Source: Terebella lapidaria | Lineage: Eukaryota; Annelida; Polychaeta; Terebellida; Terebellidae | Direction: 5' to 3' | Length of the DNA stretch: 64,000 bases | NCBI GenBank assembly: GCA_949152475.1 | Contig: OX424555.1 | Location: 15,890,868-15,954,867, forward strand | In this document: in pieces, positions 11,481 through 23,100 of the stretch | Layout: each line of letters opens with the position of its first letter | Numbering within the stretch: position 1 is the stretch's first letter | The notes under the pieces: generated by a model | Database searches by the model: none | What the model was told of the DNA's origin: nothing | Seen by the model: only the letters and a program-made list of their open reading frames with translations | Translations under genes and position numbers: made by a program

Positions 11481-14400
11481 AGGGCATTTCGGCCCGAAAT
11501 GCCCTTATGGTTTTGTCTGGTTTTTTTTTTTTTTTTTTTTTTTTTTTTCTTCTTTTTTTTTTACTTTCCGCCGTTTTGGTTTCCGATCAATAACTCGGGA
11601 ACGCCTGAATGGATCTTGTCCAAATTTACACCACTGGTCAGAAATATTACATGGAAGACCCCTATTGTTTTGGAGGCAGCTCCGGGGTCCGTGAGGTCCG
11701 TGAGGATGAAATCAAGGTTTATTTTGAGACTTGGTTTCCGATCGATAACTCAAAAAGTATTCATGCAATGGCAAGTATTCTATGCATGGGAGTTCATATA
11801 CCACCAGGGAAGAACCCTATTGATTTTGGGATCAATCCGTCGAACGACCTCTGACCTAGAGCTCGGAAGAATTTTTGCTGATTCATCCTTGAGGCTTTCA
11901 TGCATATCTCGGAAACGGTGCGTCGTAGAGCAAAACGGAGCTCAATTTCGGCCTCCTGGCACTTGACAAACTAGTCTAGGGGGTATCTTGGGTCGAAACG
12001 ACCCCTGGTGTCAAATTTTTTTTTGCTGAGTCGGCACTTCCTGTTCGGCCGTATCTCGGAAACGGTGCGTCGTAGAGCGGAACGGAGCTCAATTTCGGCC
12101 TCCTGGCACTAGACAAACTAGTCTAGTGGGTATTTTGGGTCGAGACGACACCTGGTGTCAATTTTTTTTTCGCCGACTCGGAACTTCCTGTTTGGCCGTA
12201 TCTCGGAAACGGTGCGTCGTAGAGCGAAACGGAGCTCAATTCCGGCCTTCTGGTACTAGACAAACAAGTTTAGGGGGTATTTTGGGTCGAGACGACCCCT
12301 GGTGTCGAATTTATTTTCGCCGACTCGGCACTTCCTGTTGGGCCGTATCTCGGAAAGGGTGCATTGTAGAGCGAAACGGAGCTCAATTCCGGCCTTCTGG
12401 CACTAGACAAACTAGTCCAGTGGGTATTTTGGGTCGAGACGACCCCTGGTGTCGAATTTATTTTCGCCGACTCGGCACTTCCTGTTCGGCCGTATCTCGG
12501 AAACGGTGCGTCGTAGAGCGAAACGGAGCTCAATTTCGGCCTCCTGGCACTAGACAACTAGTCTAGGGGGTATTTTGGGTCGAGACGACCCCTGGTGTCG
12601 AATTTATATTTTCGCCGACTCGGCACTTCCTGTTCGACCGTATCTCGGAAACGGTGCGTCGTAGAGCGAAACGGAGCTCAATTTCGGCCTCCTGGCACTA
12701 GACAACTAGTCTAGGGGGTATTTTGGGTCGAGACGACCCCTGGTGTCGAATTTATTTTTTCGCCGACTCGGCACTTCCTGTTCGACCGTATCTCGGAAAC
12801 GGTTCGTCGTAGAGCGAAACGGAGCTCAATTCCGGACTTCTGGCACTAGACAAACTAGTCTAGTGGGTATTATGGGTCGAGACGACCCCTGGTGTCGAAT
12901 TAATTTTCGCCTACTCGGCACTTCCTGTTCGACCGTATCTCGGAGACGGTGCGTCGTAGAGCGAAACGGAGCTCAATTCCGGCCTTCTGGCACTAGACAA
13001 ACTAGTCTAGTGGGTATTTTGGGTCGAGACGACACCTGGTGTCAATTTTTTTTTCGCCGACTCGGAACTTCCTGTTTGGCCGTATCTCGGAAACGGTGCG
13101 TCGTAGAGCGAAACGGAGCTCAATTCCGGACTTCTGGCACTAGACAAACTAGTCTAGTGGGTATTATGGGTCGAGACGACCCCTGGTGTCGAATTTATGT
13201 TCGCCGACTCGTCACTTCCTGTTCGACCGTATCTCGGAAACGGTGCGTCGTAGAGCGAAACGGAGCTCAATTTTGGCCTCCTGGCACTAGACAACTAGTC
13301 TAGGGGGTATTTCGGGTCGAGACGACCCCTGGTGTCGAATTTATTTTCGCCGACTCGGCACTTCCTGTTCGACCGTATCTCGGAAACGGTGCGTCGTACA
13401 GCGAAACGGAGCTCAATTCCGGACTTCTGGCACTAGACAAACTAGTCTAGTGGGTATTATGGGTCGAGACGACCCCTGATGTCGAATTTATTTTCGCCGA
13501 CTCAGCACTTCCTGTTCGACCGTATCTCGGAAACGGTGCGTCGTAGAGCGAAACGGAGCTCAATTCCGGACTTCTGGCACTAGACAAACTAGTCTAGTGG
13601 GTATTATGGGTCGAGACGACACTTGGTGTCGAATTTATTTTCGGCGACTCGGCACTTCCTGTTCGACCGTATCTCGGAAAGGGTGCGTCGTAGAGCGAAA
13701 CGGAACTCAATTCCGGCCTTCTGGCACTAGACAAACTAGTCTAGTGGGTATTATGGGTCGAGACGACACTTGGTGTCGAATTTATTTTCGCCGACTCGGC
13801 ACTTCCTGTTCGACCGTATCTCGGAGACGGTGCGTCGTAGAGCGAAACGGAGCTCAATTTCGGCCTGCTGGCACTAGACAAACTAGTCTAGAGGGTATCT
13901 TGCGTCGAAACGACCCCTGGTGTCGAATTTTTTTTTGCCGACTCGGCACTTCCTGTTCGGCCGTATCTCGGAAACGGAGCTCAATTCCGGACTTCTGGCA
14001 CTAGACAAACTAGTCTAGTGCCAGAAGTGCCACTAGACAAACTAGTCTAGTGGGTATTATGGGTCGAGACGACCCCTGGTGTCGAATTTATTTTCGCCGA
14101 CTCGGCACTTCCTGTTCGACCGTATCTCGGAAACGGTGCGTCGTAGAGCGAAACGGAGCTCAATTCCGGACTTCTGGCACTAGACAAATTAGTCTAGTGG
14201 GTATTATGGGTCGAGACGACACTTGGTGTCGAATTTATTTTCGCCGACTCGGCACTTCCTGTTCGACCGTATCTCGGAGACGGTGCGTCGTAGAGCGAAA
14301 CGGAGCTCAATTCCGGCCTTCTGGCACTAGACAAACTAGTCTAGTGGGTATTTTGGGTCGAGACGACACCTGGTGTCAATTTTTTTTTCGCCGACTCGGA

Positions 14401-15335
14401 ACTTCCTGTTTGGCCGTATCTCAGAAACGGTGCGTCGTAGAGCGAAACGGAGCTCAATTCCGGCCTTCTGGCACTAGACATACAAGTCTAGGGGGTATTT
14501 TGGGTCGAGACGACCCCTGGTGTCGAATTTATTTTCGCCGACTCGGCACTTCCTGTTGGGCCGTATCTCGGAAAGGGTGCGTCGTAGAGCGAAACGGAGC
14601 TCAATTCCGGCCTTCTGGCACTAGAGAAACTAGTCTAGTGGGTATTTTGGGTCGAGACGACACCTGGTGTCAATTTTTTTTCGCCGACTCAGAACTTCCT
14701 GTTCGGCCGTATCTCGGAAACGGTGCGTCGTAGAGCGAAACGGAGCTCAATTTCGGCCTGCTGGCACTAGACAAACTAGTCTAGAGGGTATCTTGCGTCG
14801 AGACGACCCCTGGTGTCGAATTTTTTTTTGCCGACTCGGCACTTCCTGTTCGGCCGTATCTCGGAAACGGTGCATCGTAGAGCGAAGCGGAGCTCAATTT
14901 CGGCCTCCTGGCACTATTCAAACTAGTCTAGGGAGTATCTTGGGCTGAGACGTCTTCTGGTGTCAAATTTGTTTTTTCACCGACTCGGCACTTTCTGTTT
15001 GGTTGTATGTCGGAAACGATGCGTCGTACAGCGAAACGGAGCTTAATTTCAGCCTCCTGGCACTAGACTAACTAGTCTAGAGGGTATCTTGGGTCGAGAC
15101 GACTTCTGGTGTCGAATTTTTTTTCACCGACTCAGCACTTCCTGTTTGCCGTATCTCGGAAACGGTGCGTCGTAGAGCGAAACGCAAAGATGCCTTAGGG
15201 TGGGGTATGTCACTTAAACTTTGACCACGGACAGTTTCAGAGTCATCATGGTTCTAGACACGGTCTCTTAGGTATATGTTAGCTAGGAATAGAACTCACA
15301 CGAAATGCCCCAAGGCATCTTCAGGCCTTGACGTC
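11481..15335. repeat. Compound repeat element with about 22 copies of a 147-bp unit
   Basis: The element opens with a palindrome (GGGCATTTCGG, C, then its complement, at about 11,483-11,505) and a long T-run (11,521-11,549). A unique part of about 330 bp follows, then roughly 22 units of 147 bp from about 11,885 to 15,185. The repeated word GGAAACGGTGCGTCG recurs at exact 147-bp steps (for example 11,911, 12,058, 12,205, 12,352). A unique tail of about 150 bp contains the same CGAAATGCCC word inverted with respect to the head and ends near CTAG at about 15,335. Because 147 is a multiple of three, long open frames appear, but they are by-products. The layout recalls non-autonomous elements with a tandem core, some of which are Helitron-related; that link is inference. 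Confidence 0.75.
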
Positions 15336-15956
15336 TAGTTTATGTTCATGATGTTATCAAAGTGGCTGGAAAGCAATATTTTTTTGTCCCACGTCCTCAC
15401 TGCAAATAAAAGAAAACATGCTAATTCGAACATCAAAGTAATACCAAGTGTTGCGTAAACCTAGAAACATGAAGTAGGCTATTGTTCTATGCTAATTGAT
15501 CTAACCATACTAGTAGTTGAGAGACTGCATCATGACATACCGGTAATCGACAGATCGGCATGAATGCTGACTGATTGATTAGATTAGATTCTTAAACATG
15601 TATAGATTTCCAAAGTTTTTTGTACCAATAAGCACAATGCCAAATCATAGCATGCCCAATGGGGTACCTGCTGATGCCATGTGCTTTTGGGGCTATGAAA
15701 CAGTCTATTATGCCCAAAAAGTACAAAAAGCGTCATGTCCATTGTCTGCATTATACAAAAACAAACATGACAAAATTTTAATGCAACATTAATTACGTTT
15801 TTTCTACGTATATGGCACAGTAGACTGTTCTATGGTTTATCTATACCCGAATTACATGGTGGCGATCCTGGTGGCAAACAGGAACCTCATTGGTACAAAT
15901 TGACCAGGCAATCAGTATTACTGTTTTGTTGTAGAGCAGCCGTTGCTGACAGCGCA
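15336..15956. other. Upstream region of the lipase gene; nothing else seen
   Basis: No coding frame of note. This must contain the promoter and 5' untranslated region of the gene starting at 15,957. I could not place a TATA box with confidence. Confidence 0.4.
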
Positions 15957-18322
15957 ATGAGCCTGAGACGGTGGATGCCGGAGTATGACTCTGTGCGTGA
16001 TGCCTTGTCCAGTGTCCCACGATGGGTGAAGTACTCTGCATTGGGCGTGGGTCTGGGACTCACTGCTGCCGGGATCATGTGGTACAGTGATCCACCTGCT
16101 CTCGTTAGATTGAATATGAGGTAAATACAGTGCACTCTCTAGTAGAAATCACTAACAGAAAGCACAATAAGTAAACACTAACTTCAGCTATTTTGTCATT
16201 TCATATACAGCGTAATAGTTTTCTTCAACTGTTTGAATGTGAATATACATATTGAAGTTTTGGTATCACAGTGTTGCGATGCAGAAGGCAGGGTTCACCA
16301 ACAAACAGCTGGCAGGAAAAGTCCACACCTATCACTATTCAGAGCGTGGGGTTTTGCGGTCAGACCAGCCAAGTATTGTGTGTATTGGAGGCTTCTCTGG
16401 CTGCAAGGAGGATTGGTTGCTCCTGACTCAGGTACATATTCGACAATTATTTGAAGGTGCTTAGTTTTCAGCGTGCACATTCGTGTGGGCTAAAAAACAT
16501 TTTTGATGTAAAAAACATCTTGGTGACCTTAAACTAGACTTGAGCTGCATACATTATATATAATCTGCACAGCATGAATGCAAGAATGAGATCACCCAAC
16601 AAAAATATTTGAAAAAAAAACTTACATGCAAATATAAAAAATATTGTGTTTGTGTTACAGATGATCCAGGATGATTTCCATGTGGTGTTGCTAGATCTGC
16701 CAGGACAAGGTCACTCCAGTCTGCCCCCATCATCTGCAGACACCTCCATCTACGCCTTCCGCGACATGATCAAAGAGGTATCTATCACACTTACCTCATG
16801 GGTTAACCGTCGCCTGCAATACACAGATAAATGATTTTGGAGAATTTCAAGTTTCAAGTCATTGTTCATAATTTTGTCTCAACACAAAAATCTTCGCTAC
16901 TCTACATTACGATGTCTGACCTTTTGATTTTCCAGTTTATGCAGTTGACTGATCTGGAGGTTATACCCATGCACATTGTGGGGATTTCCCTGGGGGCTTC
17001 CCTAGCCGCTCTATATACAGCTCAGTACCCCAGACATGTGGACAGGCTCACTCTAATATGTCCCTCCAGTATGTATGTTACGCGGGTTCTACACGCTTAT
17101 AAACATGATAAATGTGGAACTCACATTTTAATCTGATATAATCCTAGTCTTAAAGCCATGTTCATCTTCGTACATACGTCTCCGGTACGTCTATCACATA
17201 TGTGTTTACATGTATTTTGTTTCTCGTGTAAATGATCGCATTGCGGTTTTATGTTACCATGTCACAGGATAGGAGTCATATAAAACAACCGGAGTCTTAT
17301 TGATGTAAGAGGGTGTTGTATAATTATGTTTTAGTTCAGTGCCCGATAGAGACCGAGGCATGGCAGGAGTTTGCACTTGGTAACAGCACTATGGTCAGAT
17401 CTGGAACCAGTAATCTCAACAATTCATTCTACGACCCTGCCCGGAAACCTCAGACAAACTGGGTATGTTAACAATGTTTCTTTTCTATATCCAAATTTGT
17501 AAAAAAAAAAAAAAAAAGATAACTTTGAGCACCTACAGGATGTGTTACTTCAAAATTAGCTGGAAAGAACTCCGTTGTTCTATAGGTGCACGTAGGTGGT
17601 GTATTCATACAGACTTTTTGCTACTTATATTAGTCTGTTTTCTTCCAGAAATACCGGTGTTTACAAACTAGAGACAAGTCGAGGGAAGAATTTCAAAAGA
17701 AAAGTAAGAAAAATTAAAGAGATGTCGAAAGTACTCAGTAAATTATTTACAGCATGGAAATCTATACAATTAGTATAACTACCATGTATTAATTTTAACA
17801 TTCCAGTGAGAGCAAAGCAGTTCATGGAATTGACAGAAGACTCTAGAAAGTTCGAAGAGCTCTTGGCAACTATAAAAGTGCCCACTCAGATTATATGGGG
17901 AGAAAATGATGAGGTCAGTTTTCTCGTGAATCGCATACATTGCAGAATATGCACCTTATGCCTTTTTGTTTCCACCGAATGGACAAGTCTAATGCCTGTC
18001 AAATCTCTGTTTCTAAATGATGCTGAAATACTATCCATGGCATTAACGTTTATGCTGATCTGGAAAAACTTTTACCGGTATAGATATTTATTAATTTTGT
18101 GCTTAACTACATCTTTCATGGATTGCATAACAAATGATACATGTATAACATTAATGTAAACAGATCCTGCACGTGTCGGGGGCGTCCTTGCTGGAAGAGC
18201 TGATTCCCGGTGTCAAGCGCGTTGATATCCTGGAGGAGTGCGGACACGATGTCCACCTGGAAAAACCTGACCAGACTCGCGGCCTCGTCATGGACTTCCA
18301 CAACACGACGTACTGCTCATAG
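15957..18322 (+). CDS. ABHD6-like alpha/beta hydrolase (monoacylglycerol lipase type), 8 exons
   Basis: Eight exons join in frame to 340 aa: 15,957-16,120, 16,272-16,431, 16,661-16,777, 16,936-17,068, 17,335-17,462, 17,649-17,703, 17,807-17,913 and 18,164-18,322. All have GT-AG borders. From memory human ABHD6 is 337 aa. Residues about 26-43 form one hydrophobic membrane anchor. The oxyanion region is GGFSG, the nucleophile elbow is GISLG (Ser165), the acid is Asp287 in WGENDE after the diagnostic KVPTQIIWG, and the catalytic base is His316 in ECGHDVH. Spacing matches ABHD6 (S148, D278, H306). ABHD6 hydrolyses monoacylglycerols such as 2-arachidonoylglycerol at membranes. The segment between Pro and Lys of exons 4-7 is divergent, so substrate preference is open. 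The start ATG is followed directly by a plausible N-terminus and no upstream exon was sought. Confidence 0.85.
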
Positions 18323-18939
18323 ACCGGTGCTTAACTTGCTTGCTCATGTGTTTGCCGCTTTACGCTGCTGATCGGAGTACAGCGTGAGCTTGCTTGTGAT
18401 TGTGTGTGGCAGAAGTGTGCAAGAATTTATTTGTTTGTTATTGTGAGACAGATTGTTTGCAAATAATTTTGTGTGAATGTAGCTGGTATGACCGTTTTGT
18501 CTGTATACTGAGTGTGTTATATTTGATGACAGTGACAGGATGGTAAACACATTATAATAGGTCGAGCGTCAGTATTTTTTTTTCACTATTTTTTTTTTTC
18601 AGCCAAATCCATCCTGCTGGACACTTTAAAACCTTTCTCAATATGTTTATGTCAATGGAACTAAAATAATGTGCCTGTCATTTTTGTGATGATTTTTTTT
18701 TATATCGTGAGCAATATTGAAAATACAATAATAGTGATGTTGATTGATGCATAGTTAAGAGATCTGCTTGTCAGTGGTGTAATTTTGTTCTAAAAGGTAA
18801 CAGAATGTTTGATTTTGCTGAGCTGTACTTCATAGATGGTCATGCATATATTCTAACCACTGCTTTTGTATATTTGTACCAATATGTAACTGATTTTCCT
18901 TTGGTTGAAGAGCCATGCATGTATGAAAATCTCTCAAAG

Positions 18940-18945
18940 AATAAA
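18940..18945 (+). terminator. Polyadenylation signal of the lipase gene
   Basis: AATAAA about 620 nt after the stop codon. A second AATAAA is near 18,984. Either would give a 3' untranslated region of about 640-680 nt. Confidence 0.5.
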
Positions 18946-18989
18946 ATAACTCTATCTTAAGTTAAACCTTATTGTATCCCCCAATAAAA

Positions 18990-19599
18990 TTGGCAAATAC
19001 TGTCAGTATTTGTGGATACGGAAAGCATTAGTGATGATTTATAGTTAAATCATCGACAAGTTTTACACAAGATGTGGCAATTGGCTTTCAAATTAGAGAA
19101 CAAAAACAATGTACATTAAGGTGAAGACTAGGTGTGTATCTATGTATGTCAAATTTTTTCCTGAACTACAACTTGACCTTGATTGAACAAAGTGAATAGT
19201 ACATACCTTGTAGCAAAGAGCCTAAAATACTAACAGGGGGTACTCAGCCGTGTTTCCAAACTAACCACTCCTCCACTGGCGATTCAACATACAACTTCTA
19301 ATATACTGACCACCAGTGCCGATGAGCAGTTATTGGGTAAGTCACTCCTTCCCTGGCATTGTTGGTCTTCTGTTTTTTCTTTCACCAAATGGAAATGCCC
19401 CTGTTTGGTATTTCAGCCTTAAATCTAAGCACTCAAGTATGCCTAACAAAACATTGAAAATCCCCAATTGATACACATATGATGTCTATAGCCCATGATA
19501 CAAACCTAGACTACATATTCATGTGTTCACTACCAGAACCCATTCCTCTGCCCAAATGGTCGGAAATCTGCTCTGAAACTGGGACAATCGATTCAATAA
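18990..19599. other. No gene seen
   Basis: Noncoding, without a repeat or RNA gene that I can support. Confidence 0.4.
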
Positions 19600-19850
19600 A
19601 CAATTAGCCCAAGGGCTAAGAAAGGTTACAGGACAATTTTGGTTTTAGCATCACAAGTGAGATATGAACTTTAGATCTAGCAATCAAAGTCCACTATGAT
19701 GACTGGATCTTTAGGTGACCTTGAGTAGTGGTCATAATGTGGTCCTCATAGTGGACCTTGACTGACCAATCTCGGTGTCTCATCTCACCTGTGATGCTTA
19801 AAACCACAATTGTCCTGTAACCTTAGCCCTTGGGCTAATTTTTATCTTCA
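19600..19850. repeat. Inverted-repeat element sharing ends with 26,685-28,003
   Basis: TTAGCCCAAGGGCTAAG, then GGTTACAGGACAATT and AGCATCACA (about 19,606-19,660), is repeated inverted at about 19,775-19,845. The arms are about 65 bp. The same end sequences in weaker form occur at about 26,690 and, inverted, at about 27,950-28,000, indicating a dispersed family. Confidence 0.65.
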
Positions 19851-19996
19851 AAGTTTCTGGTTGGATCTTTCTGAAATTTTGCACATAATGCCTAGAAAAT
19901 ATTTCAAGAGGGTGTGTTTTGCAGTTATTGTTTTTGTTTTCAAAATGTCGGCCAACTTTAATGGAAAATGACAAGTTTATTTTATACATCACCAAT

Positions 19997-20164
19997 CTAA
20001 ACTACTACATGCTCCTTTTCGATCCTTTGGATTGTTCTGGATAGAAATTCGCGTACTGAAAGCAAGGCACGATCGTCTGCCTGCATGACTCGAGCGCTCC
20101 TTTTGCCGCCAAAACCGCCGCGCATATGCGCGCGCAGCTGCGCAGAAGCTTCACTTTTCTGTCC
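19997..20164. repeat. Left inverted terminal repeat of the DIRS element
   Basis: 168 bp that match 26,146-26,313 in inverted orientation with about one mismatch. The left end extends outward by 24 bp (to 19,973) that is unique to this side. Confidence 0.9.
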
Positions 20165-23100
20165 ACCGCCATTTTTGCTTGGCAGCTTTGGATTTTGGTT
20201 CCCGGTGAATTCGTAGAATTTAGTCTGCAAACTAGACTTTTGCGATATATTCTTACGGAATTTCACCTGCCACGTTCATAGACATCGTTTTGTGTCTATT
20301 TGGATAAGTATCGGTCGATAGTTTGTTACTTGCTAGATCGTCAGCGATTTGTATAGCCAGTTCACCCTATTATCGTCCATCCGTCGTACTTGATAGTGTA
20401 CTTGTTGTTTACATCTATCAATAGTTCTACGTTAATTTTCTACTGTATATATTGTGTATACGTATACTGTAGTTTATATATTCGTAGTCCTCTTAGGGTT
20501 CTTTTTTCAGCGCGGTCTCAGGTTTGCATATTTTGCCCGCCCTGTTACTGTGTGTGGTTAGTTCCCTTGTGTGATCATGACTTCACAATCCTCCCTTGGT
20601 ACCGGTGCCATGGACGAACGTCCATGCCCGAAGTGTCTGGTCAATACCCTCCGAGGAGGGGAGAAACACAGTGTGTGTTTCGACTGTTTAGACCATGGCC
20701 CGGTATCTATGGAGGATTTGAGGTGTGATCTGTGTCGTTTCTGGCGTCCCTCTTCCTTCGTGCAGGCGACTGCAAAGTATTCCGAAGCCTCGTTGGCTCG
20801 TCGGGATGCTTTGAGGCTTGCGGAAGCTTCGGCTCCGCAAGTCCGCCAGTCGCCCATGGAGGTGGAGACTCCGCCTGTGACGGCACAGATTGCGTCCGGT
20901 GTTAGCCAGCCCCTGGGGCTAACACAGGACATGGTCAACGCGGCTGTGCAATCTTTCTTTGCACAGTCGTTATCGTCCCTTCAGGGTCCCCTCCTGCCGG
21001 GTCTCTCTTCCCTGCTTGGACAGGGAGTCCCGGCCGGTTCTTCGGCTGCCCCTTCGTCGCAGGGAGAGCTTGCTCCCCCTGCTGGCAAGAAGTCGAAATC
21101 TTCTAAGAAGAAGGTTTCAGTTCTTGCCAAGGCGAAAGCAGCCAAGGAACCGCACTCCACCTTCGTCGTCCCTCAGTCGGGGCCGATCGAGGTGGAGGGG
21201 TCCGTAGTCTCTTCCCCGGGGCCTTCCAAGAAGAGGAAGCGTGCTTCCTCTAAGCGCCGTGGTGCTGAGACCACATCGATTTTCGATGTGGCTCAGGCTT
21301 CGTCCGACCTCTCGGTGGGCGACGATCAGGCTTCGGGCTTCGATCGGCGGGGCAGCTTGGATGGCTCATTCGGGTCCTCGGTCTCGAGGTTCGAGGGGGG
21401 AGAGTTCCCTTTGTTTGGGGGTGAGGCTCTCGATCGTTCGTGCGATCGAGAGTCTTCACTTGGCGGTCGTGCTCCTGGTCCTCGATCAGGGCACGATCGG
21501 GCGGGTGGTGCTGGGGTCGTTCCTCAGGGCCACTCAAGTCCTGTGTACGTGGATGTAAGTCGCCGGACGGGCGCGATCGCTGAGCAGGCATTCCCTCGCC
21601 CGTCCTTTGATGTACCCTTGGGGTCATCGAGGTCTTCGATCGGACCTGTGAGGTCCAACGATCGGGGGGGTCGAGTGGAAGCTGATCAGGAGTCGTCCTC
21701 CTCGGAGGATGAGACTTCCGATCAGGCCGGGAGTTCTAACTTCCGGTGGGCTTTGGAGTCGGTTGCAAGGCGTATGGACTTGCCGATCGATGCTCCAGGG
21801 CCCTCACGGGGAACTGGTAGGTTCGCGTCGGCGCCAGTTCGTCGGCCGATCCGGCTCCCTGTGGCTCCCGCGTTGGTCAAGTCCTTCGACAAGATCAACA
21901 AGGGAGTTACGGCTAAGAAGGATGTGGCTCGTACGGAGTCGACATTCCCGACTAGCCGTGTTCGACCTGAGTCGATCGACACCTATCGGACTGTAGAGTC
22001 CCAGGGTGGACATCAGACTTCCGTCCCGGTCGAAGACCCTAACCTTCACCTGCTTTCCCGGAAGCAGGGTACGGTCTGGTCAGCTTATGTGAAAAAGGCT
22101 CCCCTTTCTCACTGGCAGACGCTGTCTCATCAATTGATGGGGCAGCTCTCGTTGACAGATCACCTGACCACTTTGGTTCAGGAGTTTGTGGACGAGGCGG
22201 ATCTGGAGGAGGGGAGTCGCGCCAACATTCATGCAGCACTCGGCGTCTTGGCCGGAGTGGTCCATGCTGCTGAGCGTGACAGTGCGCACCTGGGCGCACA
22301 ATTGGATCTCACCATGCGTGATGCCGATCTCCGTCTGCTTGACGTGTCCGCTATGGACGTCGCTGAGCTACGTGGGAGGCCGCTTTTCTCAGGCTATACC
22401 TACGCCAACCTCTCTCGATCGGATATTTCCGTCATGCGGGAACATCTCCGGGATGAGGCTATGGCCAAGGCTTTGCTTGGGAAGTCGGCGGGGTCTGGGA
22501 CAGGCAAGAAGACCAAGGGTCAGAAGCCTGCCCAACCTCAGGCACCACATGCACCCGCTTCTACGCAGCCGCCCTTTCGTGGGGCGCAGCCTCCCCCTCC
22601 CCAGGGGGATGGCAAGCGCGGAGGCAAAGGGGGTGGTCGCTTCAAGGGCAAAGGGAAAGCTTCTGGTAAGAAGTGACTCGTTGCGGGAAAGCGTAGGCTC
22701 TGTGGAAGGTTCAGTTCTGTCGGAATTCGATCTTCCACAACCTGGTCCAGTCGGGGGACGCCTGGCTCAGTTCGTCCAGAACTGGAGCGATCTGGCGTCG
22801 TCAGACAATTCAGTCGTGGCATGGGTGAAGTTCGGTCTCACCTTCAGATGGGAGGCTGGAAAACCACCGATCAGACCCAAAGCGTGGTTCTTCCCTGTGC
22901 CCGGCGATCGGGAAAAGTTTCAGCTTCTGCAGCACGAGGTGCAGCAGTTGCTAGAGAAACGTGCGATCGAGGTGGTCAAGGACGAGAGAGGATTCTATTC
23001 TCTCATCTTCCTGGTGCCGAAAAAGACAGGCGGGTGGCGTCCCGTTTTCGATCTGTCAAACCTCAACAAATTCCTGATCATACCCAGGTTCAAGATGGAG

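Noticed and set aside
12126-14948. Repetitive 49-residue frames in the 147-bp array as genes
   Set aside because: Unit length divisible by three explains them. Frames are interrupted and reopened by single-unit length changes, and an opposite-strand frame is open too.
17527-17585. An extra ABHD6 exon reading MCYFKISWKEL
   Set aside because: Its phase does not fit the flanking exons, whereas exon 17,649-17,703 joins both neighbours in frame.
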